Shown: positions 1-6,363 of the stretch, piece by piece | Numbering within the stretch: the first letter of the stretch is position 1 | How the letters are laid out: the number at the start of each line of letters is the position of its first letter | Source: Nitrospinota bacterium | GTDB lineage: Bacteria; Nitrospinota; Nitrospinia; Nitrospinales; VA-1 | Assembly (NCBI GenBank): GCA_022567815.1 | Contig: JADFGI010000012.1 | Span: 1 to 17,321 of the forward strand | Reading direction: 5' to 3' | Length of the DNA: 17,321 nt | Position numbers and translations under genes: made by a program | Notes under the pieces: generated by a model | The model's input: only the letters and a program-made list of their open reading frames with translations | Databases searched by the model: none | What the model was told of the DNA's origin: nothing

Positions 1-318
1 ATTTCTTGTATTGGCAAGGAGTTGAAGGCAGGACGCTATGTTCGTTTGAGTGTGAAAGACAGTGGCAGTGGAATTCCAAAAGAATTGCTAAACCGTATTT
101 TTGAGCCCTTCTATACAACAAAAGGTGTGGGTAAAGGTACTGGACTGGGTCTTTATATCGTTAAACAAAAGGTCGAGGATCATCGAGGTGGGATCTCTAT
201 TTTTTCTAGAAAGGGACACGGTTCAGAGTTTGAGATGTATTTTCCGGTGGACAGTGAAATTTCTAGAATTAAGTCAGGGGTACATATGGAGGATCGAGGT
301 TTTGATAATCAGATTTAA
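1..318 (+). CDS. Sensor histidine kinase, C-terminal ATP-binding (HATPase_c) part, 5' truncated by window edge
   Basis: Only the ATP-binding end of a two-component sensor kinase is inside the window; the frame is open from base 1, so sensor and phosphoacceptor domains lie outside. Visible boxes of the GHKL fold are G1 (DSGSGIP), F (IFEPFYTTK) and G2 (GKGTGLGLYIV), followed by the final strand GHGSEFEMYFP. The kinase would bind ATP and phosphorylate its own histidine and then a response regulator. The last ~18 residues after the FP-strand (ISRIKSGVHMEDRGFDNQI) are not typical of the domain, and a gene remnant begins immediately after the stop, so the 3' end of this gene may itself have been rewritten by the rearrangement next door. 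No response-regulator gene is seen downstream. The domain assignment is secure; the stimulus and partner are unknown. Confidence 0.88.
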   Translation: MSCIGKELKAGRYVRLSVKDSGSGIPKELLNRIFEPFYTTKGVGKGTGLGLYIVKQKVEDHRGGISIFSRKGHGSEFEMYFPVDSEISRIKSGVHMEDRGFDNQI

Positions 319-425
319 CTAATAATTCCATAGACTTCATTTTCACAGACCCGCCATTTGGCGCAAATATCAACTACAGTGAGATGAATATCCTCTGGGA
401 ATCCTGGCTTCGGGACAGGACTTGA
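318..425 (+). pseudogene. Remnant of an adenine/cytosine-N4 DNA methylase (catalytic DPPF motif only)
   Basis: The frame starting at 318 reads TNNSIDFIFTDPPFGANI followed by NYSEMNILWESWLRDRT and a TGA at 423. DPPF is the catalytic (D/N/S)PP(Y/F) motif of N6-adenine/N4-cytosine methylases, and the phrase IFTDPPFGxNIxYxExxxLWExWL is typical of one family of long bacterial DNA methylases. An in-frame TAA at 306 and the TGA at 423 leave about 35 codons, with no start codon before the motif. Everything else of the enzyme is absent, so this is a relic rather than a gene. It sits directly between a histidine kinase end and a DUF362-like tail, as expected of a deletion or recombination scar. The motif reading is direct; the family name rests on motif recognition. 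Confidence 0.7.
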
Positions 426-691
426 CCGCACTCGACCGTGTCCTCACGGAAATCGTGCGTGTCCCGCCGGAAAAGGTGTATGCATTAGAAGCCGCCCGGC
501 AAAAAGGATTTGGAACTTACGAATTAAACGCCATCGAACTCATGGGAGAAACTGATCTGGAATCCCTGAAAGTATCCGATTTCCAACTGGCGCAACTTCC
601 CATAGACATTTCCTTTAATCCCCTTCGAATCGTCAAATCCTTTCTGAAACAATTTTATGAAATCAGGATCAAGGAAAAACTGACAGGATAA
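383..691 (+). pseudogene. C-terminal remnant of a probable DUF362-family protein
   Basis: The frame is open from 383 (after TGA at 380) to TAA at 689. From about 395 it reads LGILASGQDLTALDRVLTEI, which resembles the late part of DUF362 proteins (pattern: ILAS.DP.ALD....IMG..P.K...L..A...G.G...L..IE..GE). It ends with a basic tail (PLRIVKSFLKQFYEIRIKEK). The only starts are TTG at 422 or internal ATGs, all inside the conserved part, and no ribosome-binding site is evident. The N-terminal two thirds of a DUF362 protein (usually ~300 residues or more) are missing. The frame overlaps the methylase remnant between about 383 and 425, so the deletion joint lies there. The DUF362 assignment is moderate and from memory of the pattern; truncation is the firmer point. 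Confidence 0.5.
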
Positions 692-790
692 CTCATCCAA
701 CGGATTAACCGGCTAAAGGAAAAAGAACGCGGTGGTTCAGACGATGATATCAAGATAGCGATCAAGGCAATATAGGTCATCACATAAAGA

Positions 791-1363
791 ATGAATAAAC
801 AGGAAATCGACGCCAACCAATGGGTGGATCGCTATGGGGATCTCATGTATCGCTACACCCTGGTCCGCGTCAGGGATCAGGGAGCGGCGGAGGAAATTGT
901 GCAGGTTACCTTTTTGGCGGCCCTGCAAGCCACCCATACCTATGCGGGGCGATCCTCGGAAAAAAGCTGGCTTTTTGGCATTCTCAAACATAAAATCCTG
1001 GATCACTTCCGCGAAATCAAGAAAAACAGGACGTTTGACCTGTCTCCCGATGACGATCAGGACCCCTGCGAATATGATTCAATGGGGCATTGGAAAAAAA
1101 TGCCGAAAGATTGGCGGCTGGATCCTGAAAAATCGGCGGAAAACCAAGAACTTACAGAAAAGCTGGTGCTCTGCCTCGACGATCTGTCCGACAAGTTTCG
1201 CCAGATATTTGTTCTCAAGGAGATAGATGGGGTGAGCTCGGAACAAATCTGTAATGAATTCAATATCAAACCGACTAATTTGTGGGTCATTCTCCATCGG
1301 ACGAGAAATCAACTCAAGAATTGTTTGGAAATTCATTGGTTTGACGGGAAAAAGCAGGAATAG
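791..1363 (+). CDS. ECF-type (group 4) RNA polymerase sigma factor
   Basis: This 190-residue protein has the two-domain layout of extracytoplasmic-function sigma factors and would direct RNA polymerase to a small regulon. Sigma region 2 spans about residues 13-78 (core-binding helix RVRDQGAAEEIVQVTFLAAL, then SWLFGILKHKILDHFRE). Sigma region 4 spans about 121-180 (LDDLSDKFRQIFVLKEIDGV, then the helix-turn-helix NEFNIKPTNLWVILHRTRN). An acidic linker with DPCEYDSMGHW joins them. Length fits the family. The ATG at 791 follows only a weak AAAGA, so initiation may be poor. The next gene starts 7 nt downstream and encodes a zinc-binding anti-sigma factor, followed by an ArsM-like methyltransferase, so the three form one operon. 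Class is certain; target promoters and signal are unknown. Confidence 0.93.
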   Translation: MNKQEIDANQWVDRYGDLMYRYTLVRVRDQGAAEEIVQVTFLAALQATHTYAGRSSEKSWLFGILKHKILDHFREIKKNRTFDLSPDDDQDPCEYDSMGHWKKMPKDWRLDPEKSAENQELTEKLVLCLDDLSDKFRQIFVLKEIDGVSSEQICNEFNIKPTNLWVILHRTRNQLKNCLEIHWFDGKKQE

Positions 1364-1370
1364 TGACATA

Positions 1371-1658
1371 ATGGAAAAAATGATGAATTCTTTGTTAAGC
1401 TGGTTAAACTTGACCTGCGAGGACACCTCCCCCCTCATTTCGGAAATGATGGATCACCGGGTTTCCTTTATCAAGGGGTTGAAGATAAAAATCCATTTGG
1501 CCATGTGCGAGGTTTGCCTGTATTATAAGGAACAATTGGGCATCATTAGAAACCTGTCGCAAAACCTGGGCCGGGAAGATTTTCCAGTGAACATAAATGC
1601 AACACTGCCTGCGGAATCAAAAGAAAAAATCAAGAAAATGATCGAGGCAAACAAATAG
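1371..1658 (+). CDS. Small zinc-binding anti-sigma factor (ZAS-like)
   Basis: This 95-residue soluble protein has His42, Cys46 and Cys49 in IHLAMCEVC, the HxxxCxxC signature of zinc anti-sigma factors such as the RsrA/ChrR type; Cys16 is a possible fourth ligand. Such proteins bind their cognate ECF sigma factor and release it after thiol oxidation, metal binding or another signal. The position directly behind the sigma gene (7-nt gap) supports the pairing. The ATG at 1371 is preceded by AGGA at 1356-1359. A longer in-frame reading begins inside the sigma gene and is rejected because it overlaps region 4 coding sequence. There is no transmembrane segment, so the sensor would be cytoplasmic. 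Given the downstream enzyme, arsenic, another soft metal(loid) or thiol stress is a plausible cue, but that is inference. Confidence 0.82.
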   Translation: MEKMMNSLLSWLNLTCEDTSPLISEMMDHRVSFIKGLKIKIHLAMCEVCLYYKEQLGIIRNLSQNLGREDFPVNINATLPAESKEKIKKMIEANK

Positions 1659-1691
1659 AGATGTGCCACCAAATTGTGAAAGGCCTGGTAA

Positions 1692-2675
1692 ATGAACGAA
1701 AGTAGATCGTGTTGCGATGCAGAGGGTAATGAGGATGTTTCAAGAGAAGATGTCCGCAGTTATTATTCCAGGGCGGCTCTCGCCAGCCAGGAAAGTCTGT
1801 GCTGTCCCACGCAATACGACACTGAAGATCTTTCGCATATCCCCCAGGAAGTCCGGGAAATTTCCTACGGTTGCGGCAGTCCCGTGAACCGCTCCAATAT
1901 TCGGCAGGGCGAAACGGTTGTGGACCTGGGTTCGGGCGGCGGTATCGACTGCTTCATCGCGGCAAAACTCGTTGGCCCATCCGGCAAGGTCATCGGCATC
2001 GACATGACCGATGAGATGCTGCAAGTCGCGCAAAAAAGCGCCCTGCGCGTAGCCGAAAACCTGGGCTACAGCAATGTGGAATTTAAAAAAGGGTATCTGG
2101 AAGCCATTCCCCTGAAAGACCAGTCGGTGGACCTCGTGACCTCCAACTGCGTGATCAACCTGTCCACGAATAAAAAGGAAGTGTTTGAGGAAATCAACCG
2201 TATCCTGAAACCCGGCGGCAGGTTTGTCATCGCCGATATTATTTCCGAAAGGGAAGTCCCCGATGAAATGCGGAATCAACGGGAAATGTGGGGCGAGTGT
2301 ATTTCCGGCGCCTTGACCTTGAGTCAGTTCCTCTCAGCCGCCCGGCCTCATGGCTTTCACGGGTTCCAGATCAAAAAAGACTACCTCTGGAAAATTGTGG
2401 AAGGCATCAAGTTTTATTCCTATACCCTGTCAGCCTGCAAATCTCCCGAGCCAAAATCCGCTTCCTGTTGCAGTAAATTTACCGCGACCTATGCCGGTCC
2501 TTTCGACTCCATCACCCACAATGGCAGTACCTATCCCCTGGGCGTTCCCATTGACATCGACGAAAACCTGGCGGAACTCATGCAAACCTCGCCCTACTCC
2601 GCGCACTTCATCGTGACCGACCCGGAATCCGAAACTCCCGCCGAGTCGCCCGATTCTGATTCCTGTTGCGGATAA
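1692..2675 (+). CDS. arsM: ArsM-like SAM-dependent methyltransferase (arsenite methyltransferase family)
   Basis: The 327-residue protein carries a class I methyltransferase fold. SAM motif I is VVDLGSGGGIDCF (about 77-88), followed by VIGIDMTDEML and the late motif RILKPGGRFVIADI. Three cysteines sit where arsenite methyltransferases bind As(III): Cys61 (SYGCGSP), Cys153 (SNCVINLS) and Cys203 (WGECISGAL). A C-terminal module (about 265-312: YAGPFDSI, YPLGVPIDID, SPYSAHF) matches the extra domain of ArsM-like proteins. Extra CC pairs lie at 7-8, 37-38, 259-260 and 325-326, the last being the terminal CCG. The expected reaction is stepwise methylation of As(III) in the cytoplasm with SAM and thiols. 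AAGG about 9 nt before the ATG is a fair ribosome-binding site. It is the third gene of the sigma/anti-sigma operon, with no ArsR or other ars gene in sight. The substrate could be another metalloid or arsenosugar intermediate. Confidence 0.85.
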   Translation: MNESRSCCDAEGNEDVSREDVRSYYSRAALASQESLCCPTQYDTEDLSHIPQEVREISYGCGSPVNRSNIRQGETVVDLGSGGGIDCFIAAKLVGPSGKVIGIDMTDEMLQVAQKSALRVAENLGYSNVEFKKGYLEAIPLKDQSVDLVTSNCVINLSTNKKEVFEEINRILKPGGRFVIADIISEREVPDEMRNQREMWGECISGALTLSQFLSAARPHGFHGFQIKKDYLWKIVEGIKFYSYTLSACKSPEPKSASCCSKFTATYAGPFDSITHNGSTYPLGVPIDIDENLAELMQTSPYSAHFIVTDPESETPAESPDSDSCCG

Positions 2676-2703
2676 CGGCAACCCGGTGACCCTCTCCTGC
2701 TAT

Positions 2704-2894
2704 GAGACCTTTGCATAACCCGTCGTTGCGAGGAGCGTTAGCGACGAAGCAATCCAGAGACTCTGGATCTACCCCTTCGGAGCATGAAGGCTTCGGAATA
2801 TTATCACAGCCACGCCGCTTTGCGGCTCGCGATGATGTCTTTGATTGGTTCAGGGTAATTCCTACTGAAGATTCTCCACTTATGCAAAGCTCTC
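2704..2894. mobile_element. MITE-like non-coding element A, 191 bp, imperfect 15-bp terminal inverted repeats
   Basis: The left end GAGACCTTTGCATAA (2704-2718) and right end TTATGCAAAGCTCTC (2880-2894) are inverted copies with 14 of 15 bases matching. Inside are a conserved block at 2722-2768 (starting GTCGTTGCGAGGAGCG) and a right-hand hairpin block at 2813-2837 (GCCGC-TTT-GCGGC then TCGCGATGATG). The same two blocks occur, inverted, in the element at 17085-17285; my hand alignment of the 47-nt block gives 45 identities. No transposase is encoded; the open frame across it is a repeat artefact. It fills the gap between the arsM-like gene and the molybdenum enzyme and ends 14 nt before that gene's ATG, so it may carry or interrupt the promoter. 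No clear target duplication was found. Confidence 0.7.
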
Positions 2895-2908
2895 TTCAGT
2901 CATAGGAA

Positions 2909-3901
2909 ATGAACCGGTCGCAGTTTTTACGTCTTCTGTTTTTAAGCCTTCTGGTCCTGCTGGCTCTTCCACTCAAAGTTTTGGCGGATATGGTTCCGCG
3001 CGTGTTCAAAACACGCAGGCACCCTTTGCCCATCACTCCTGTTGAGGAATTCTATATAGAAGATTACTCCGGACCGCCAAAATCCTTGCGGCAAGGTGCC
3101 GACCACTGGCGATTGACCATCAAGGGAAAAGTCGATCATCCATTGACGCTGGATTACCGGCAGATTCTTGCCCGCCCTTCCGTCAAACGCATCATCACCA
3201 TGAACTGCATCGGCAACCCTGTCGGCGGACGCGCCATCGGCACCGCGGCATGGCAAGGAATCTCCTTGAAGGACCTGCTCGACACAGCCGATCCGCATTT
3301 TTTCTCCAACACCCTCATTTTAAGAGCCGAAGATGGTTATTACGAAAGCATCCCGCTCAGGAAAGCCAGGCATCCTGGAGCCATGCTCGCTTACAAAATG
3401 AACGGCAAACCCCTGACGCTAAATCACGGCTTCCCCCTGCGCCTGCTGATTCCCGGACTTTATGGAATCAAGCAGATGAAATGGATTGTGGAAATCGAAG
3501 TGGCTGACCACCGTCCAAAAGGTTACTGGCACAAAAAAGGTTGGTCCAAACAGGCCAAGGTGAAAATAATTTCACGCATCGACCTGCCTGAGAATAACGA
3601 AACCTTGTTCACACGAAAAACCGTTATCCGGGGAATCGCCTTTGCCGGTGACCGGGGGATTCAATACGTGCAGGTGTCCATTGATGGAGAAAAAACCTGG
3701 TCGCTGGCGCAACTCGAAAAACCACTATCATCTTACTCGTGGGTGTTCTGGAAATTTCCCTGCATCTTTCACCGACCCGGACGCACCCGCATCGCCGTCC
3801 GCGCCGCGGACCAGTACAGCGGCCTGCAACAAGACGACCTGCGCGACCCCTTCCCCTCCGGTACCTCAGGCATTCATCGTATTGAAGTGTTGGTCTCTTG
3901 A
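2909..3901 (+). CDS. Exported molybdopterin-dependent oxidoreductase (sulfite oxidase/YedY-like)
   Basis: This 330-residue protein begins with an export signal (LRLLFLSLLVLLALPLKVLA, cleavage likely after Ala26). The Mo-cofactor domain follows at about 45-210, with the molybdenum-ligating cysteine Cys100 in ITMNCIGNPVGG and family landmarks GTAAWQGISLKDLL and PLRLLIPGLYGIKQMKWI. A C-terminal Mo-co dimerisation-type domain follows (about 215-330; ISRIDLPENN, VSIDGEKTW, GIHRIEVLV). It should act in the periplasm as a sulfite-oxidase-like dehydrogenase; the natural substrate is not readable. The start is fixed by an in-frame TAG at 2903, and AGGA lies only 1 nt before the ATG. The signal has NRSQFLR where Tat signals have (S/T)RRxFLK. 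No cytochrome or membrane partner gene is adjacent. It converges on pgl with a 1-nt gap. Confidence 0.87.
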   Translation: MNRSQFLRLLFLSLLVLLALPLKVLADMVPRVFKTRRHPLPITPVEEFYIEDYSGPPKSLRQGADHWRLTIKGKVDHPLTLDYRQILARPSVKRIITMNCIGNPVGGRAIGTAAWQGISLKDLLDTADPHFFSNTLILRAEDGYYESIPLRKARHPGAMLAYKMNGKPLTLNHGFPLRLLIPGLYGIKQMKWIVEIEVADHRPKGYWHKKGWSKQAKVKIISRIDLPENNETLFTRKTVIRGIAFAGDRGIQYVQVSIDGEKTWSLAQLEKPLSSYSWVFWKFPCIFHRPGRTRIAVRAADQYSGLQQDDLRDPFPSGTSGIHRIEVLVS

Positions 3902-3902
3902 T

Positions 3903-4649
3903 TCAATAAGATTCTTTAAGCTTTGTAGCGGCGTTTGCATCCAGAAACCATTCGAGCGTTCCTTGTCCTGGATGCACTCTGGCGGCGGGATAGTTTTGAC
4001 TTGCCGGGGACTCGTTCAGAATTTCGGCGACCACTTGCCCCTTGCTCTTGCCGGTGACGATGAAGGAAACCCGCTTGGCATGATTCAAAACTCTGGAAGT
4101 GAGGGTGATGCGTTTTTGCCCGCTTTGCGGTTGGATGGCAACGGCGCATAGGCCCGAACGGTCTTCAATGGGTTGCGCTCCGGGAAACAGGGAGGCGGTG
4201 TGGCCGTCGGTTCCCAGTCCCAATAAAATCCAGTCAAACCGGGGAGTTTTTCCAGACTGTGGTTTTAAATTATTTTTTATCTCTCCCGCATATCGAGCGG
4301 CCTCTGTTTCCGGATCGTTCTCTCCACGAATGCGGTGAATATTTTCTTGCAGGATATTGAGGGGGTCTAATAAGGTTTCACGAGCCATGCGATAGTTGCT
4401 GTCTTCATGGTCGGGAGGAACGCAACGTTCGTCGCCCCAAAAAAAATGAATACAATTCCAGGGGATGGATGATTTAAACTCCGGCAGGGCCAAAACCTGA
4501 TACACGGCTCGTGGAGTGCTCCCCCCCGCCAGAACCAGGTTGAATCGCCTCCCCGCCTCATGAGCCTGTTTTGACGCTTTCTTTAATTCAACGGCAACCG
4601 CTTCGGCCAGCTTTGCGGGTTCGGGGAAAATTTTTATATCGGCAGTCAT
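3903..4649 (-). CDS. pgl: 6-phosphogluconolactonase (DevB/SOL type)
   Basis: This enzyme hydrolyses 6-phospho-D-glucono-1,5-lactone to 6-phosphogluconate, the second step of the oxidative pentose phosphate branch. The 248-residue length is normal. Family motifs are all present: LAGGSTP (about 40-46), GDERCVP (72-78), DSNY (83-86) and GLGTDGHTASLFPG (144-157). It is the last gene of gnd-zwf-pgl. A 174-nt gap of repeat DNA separates it from zwf, unlike the 1-nt gap between gnd and zwf. The only Shine-Dalgarno-like sequence before the ATG is AGG, six nt upstream, and it belongs to the end of a truncated MITE copy. Its 3' end lies 1 nt from the convergent molybdenum enzyme gene, leaving no room for a separate terminator. 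Confidence 0.95.
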   Translation of the reverse strand: MTADIKIFPEPAKLAEAVAVELKKASKQAHEAGRRFNLVLAGGSTPRAVYQVLALPEFKSSIPWNCIHFFWGDERCVPPDHEDSNYRMARETLLDPLNILQENIHRIRGENDPETEAARYAGEIKNNLKPQSGKTPRFDWILLGLGTDGHTASLFPGAQPIEDRSGLCAVAIQPQSGQKRITLTSRVLNHAKRVSFIVTGKSKGQVVAEILNESPASQNYPAARVHPGQGTLEWFLDANAATKLKESY

Positions 4650-4655
4650 TTGGAA

Positions 4656-4705
4656 CCTGTCGTCAAATCGTCTATCTCGTCATCGCGAGCCGCTACCAGC
4701 GGCGG
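4656..4705. mobile_element. Truncated MITE-like copy (element B family) upstream of pgl
   Basis: CCTGTCGTCAAAT at 4656-4668 matches the terminal inverted repeat of the element at 17085-17285. It is followed by CGTCATCGCGAGCCGC and AGCGGCG (4678-4704), the hairpin block found in all copies. About 50 nt present in the 17085 copy between these blocks is missing, and the whole other half (the GAAGCAATCC block and second terminus) is absent. This is therefore a decayed remnant. It lies 6 nt from the pgl start codon. Confidence 0.6.
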
Positions 4706-4739
4706 TCAGGTAATTTCCTCGCCACCCAGAATTCGGCTA

Positions 4740-4820
4740 GCCATAAACCCATCGAACGTTAATATTTGGTCCAGCGCTACGCTGGTCGAACGTCAATATT
4801 GGGTCCAGCGTCACGCTGGT
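4740..4820. repeat. Interspersed hairpin repeat (CCATAAACCCAT family), one full plus one partial unit
   Basis: A unit at 4740-4785 begins GCCATAAACCCATCG, continues ACGTTAATATTTGGTC and ends in the hairpin CCAGCG-CTA-CGCTGG. A second, partial unit (4786-4820) repeats CGAACGTCAATATTGGGTC and ends in CCAGCG-TCA-CGCTGG. The stems are identical but the loops differ. Related units occur at 9201-9397, 9467-9513 and, inverted, at 10860-10943. The right edge lies 3 nt from the zwf stop codon, so the hairpins could affect the zwf 3' end or separate zwf from pgl in the transcript. No open reading frame is supported. Confidence 0.75.
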
Positions 4821-4823
4821 CAC

Positions 4824-6362
4824 TTATAACTCGCACACCACGCCGTCATCGACCAGGTTTTTACAAGGGTAGCGCCACTCGACCCCATGCTCCAGAAACA
4901 GTTCATTGGCTTCCCTGGGACCCCACGTTCCCGCCGGATAGCCATAGACTTTAAGATCGGGATTGTTCTGCCATTCCTGCAAAATGGGATCGACAAACTT
5001 CCAGCAGGCTTCCACCGCATCGCCCCGGGCGTAGAGGGTGGAGTCGCCCAACATGCAGTCGAGCAGTAAACGCTCATAAGCGGAAGCGACGCGGGTGTTG
5101 GCGAGTCCGGAATAATGAAAATCCATGCTGACATTTTGCACCTTGAACCCTTGTCCGGGGACCTTCAGGCCAAACTTCAGGGCGAGCCCTTCATTCGGCT
5201 GAATTCGGATGATGAGTTGGTTGAGACCATCGGCTTCCTTACTGTCCTGGGCAAATAAAAAGTGCGGGGTGGGTTTGAAATGGATGGCCACTTCGGTCAC
5301 GCGGGTGGGCAGTCTCTTGCCGGCGCGGATGTAAAAAGGAACGCCCCCCCAGCGCCAGTTGTCGATAAAAACTTTAATAGCGGCAAAGGTCTCCGTTCGC
5401 GAACCCTCGGCCACATTTTTTTCTTCCCGGTAACCGGGGATGATTTCCTTCTTTATAACCGAGGTCGTGTATTGGCCACGCACGGCAAATTTACTCACTT
5501 TATCGTGAGGAATTTCCCGTAGTGACTGAAACACTTTGACCGTTTCGTTGCGCACCGCCGTCGAGTCAAAGGAGGAAGGCGACTCCATGGCGACGACGCC
5601 CATGATCTGCATCAAATGGTTTTGCACCATGTCCCGCAAGGCTCCGGCCCCATCATAATACTCCCCGCGCCCTTCCACGCCGATGCTTTCAGCGGCGGTG
5701 ATTTCCACATGGTGGATATAATTCCGGTTCCACAAGGGCTCGAAAATCCCATTGGCGAATCTGAAAACCAGAATATTCTGGACCGTTTCTTTTCCCAGGT
5801 AATGGTCAATCCGATAAATCTGCGGTTCGCTGAAAACCTTTTTCATAGCTTTCATCAACTTTAAAGCCGATTCCAAATCATAGCCAAAGGGTTTTTCGAT
5901 GATCAAACGCTTCCAACTGGCTGTTGAAGAATTTTCCTTTTGCAGGCCTTGCGAACCAAGATTTTGAATGATGGGCTGGTAGGTGCTGGGAGGAACCGCC
6001 AGGTAATAAATATAATTTCCGCCAATTTTGTAGCGCGCATCCAGAGTCTCCAGTTTAGATTTCAACTTGATAAAATCCTCACTGTTTGATGGATCTACGG
6101 AAATAAAATGAAAACTTTTGATGAACGCCTGCAATTGCTCTTTTTTCACCGGCTCACTCTCGGTAAATTGCTCCACGCTCTCCGCCATACGGTCACGAAA
6201 TTTGGTACTGGTAAGTTTGGACCGGCCCACTCCCAGCACGGAAAACTTCTCCGGCAGAAAACCCTGCCGGTATAAATCGAATAGAGACGGGATCAGCTTG
6301 CGTTTGCTCAAATCCCCAGATGCGCCAAAAATGACTAATATGCAGTTATCCGGTTTTTCCAT
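4824..6362 (-). CDS. zwf: Glucose-6-phosphate 1-dehydrogenase
   Basis: Catalyses oxidation of glucose-6-phosphate to 6-phosphogluconolactone with NAD(P)+, the entry step of the oxidative pentose phosphate pathway. The 512-residue length is typical. The nucleotide-binding fingerprint is GASGDLSKRKL (13-23), then EKPFG (156-160) and the active-site signature RIDHYLGKE (184-192). The downstream blocks FANGIFEPLWNRNYI, EGRGEYYDGAGALRDMVQNH and FYIRAGKRLPT complete the dimer/catalytic domain. The ATG at 6362 is chosen over one 10 codons upstream: AAGAGGAAAT, a good ribosome-binding site made from the last codons of gnd, precedes it, and it leaves a 1-nt gap to the gnd stop. This indicates tight co-expression with gnd. 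Coenzyme preference cannot be read safely. Confidence 0.97.
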   Translation of the reverse strand: MEKPDNCILVIFGASGDLSKRKLIPSLFDLYRQGFLPEKFSVLGVGRSKLTSTKFRDRMAESVEQFTESEPVKKEQLQAFIKSFHFISVDPSNSEDFIKLKSKLETLDARYKIGGNYIYYLAVPPSTYQPIIQNLGSQGLQKENSSTASWKRLIIEKPFGYDLESALKLMKAMKKVFSEPQIYRIDHYLGKETVQNILVFRFANGIFEPLWNRNYIHHVEITAAESIGVEGRGEYYDGAGALRDMVQNHLMQIMGVVAMESPSSFDSTAVRNETVKVFQSLREIPHDKVSKFAVRGQYTTSVIKKEIIPGYREEKNVAEGSRTETFAAIKVFIDNWRWGGVPFYIRAGKRLPTRVTEVAIHFKPTPHFLFAQDSKEADGLNQLIIRIQPNEGLALKFGLKVPGQGFKVQNVSMDFHYSGLANTRVASAYERLLLDCMLGDSTLYARGDAVEACWKFVDPILQEWQNNPDLKVYGYPAGTWGPREANELFLEHGVEWRYPCKNLVDDGVVCEL

Positions 6363-6363
6363 T

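Noticed and set aside
1254..1370. Longer N-terminus for the anti-sigma protein
   Set aside because: It would overlap the sigma region 4 coding sequence in another frame; the ATG at 1371 has AGGA upstream and matches the family's length.
1740..2279. 179-residue minus-strand open frame
   Set aside because: Antisense shadow of the ArsM-like gene, which has clear motifs on the plus strand.
2702..2905. 67-residue open frame (reading SLRGALATKQSRD...)
   Set aside because: It is a translation of the MITE-like repeat; the same peptide pattern appears from the inverted copy at 17085-17285, and there is no ribosome-binding site.
3642..4151. 169-residue plus-strand frame bridging the Mo enzyme and pgl
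   Set aside because: Out of frame with the Mo enzyme C-terminus and antisense to pgl, both of which are well supported.
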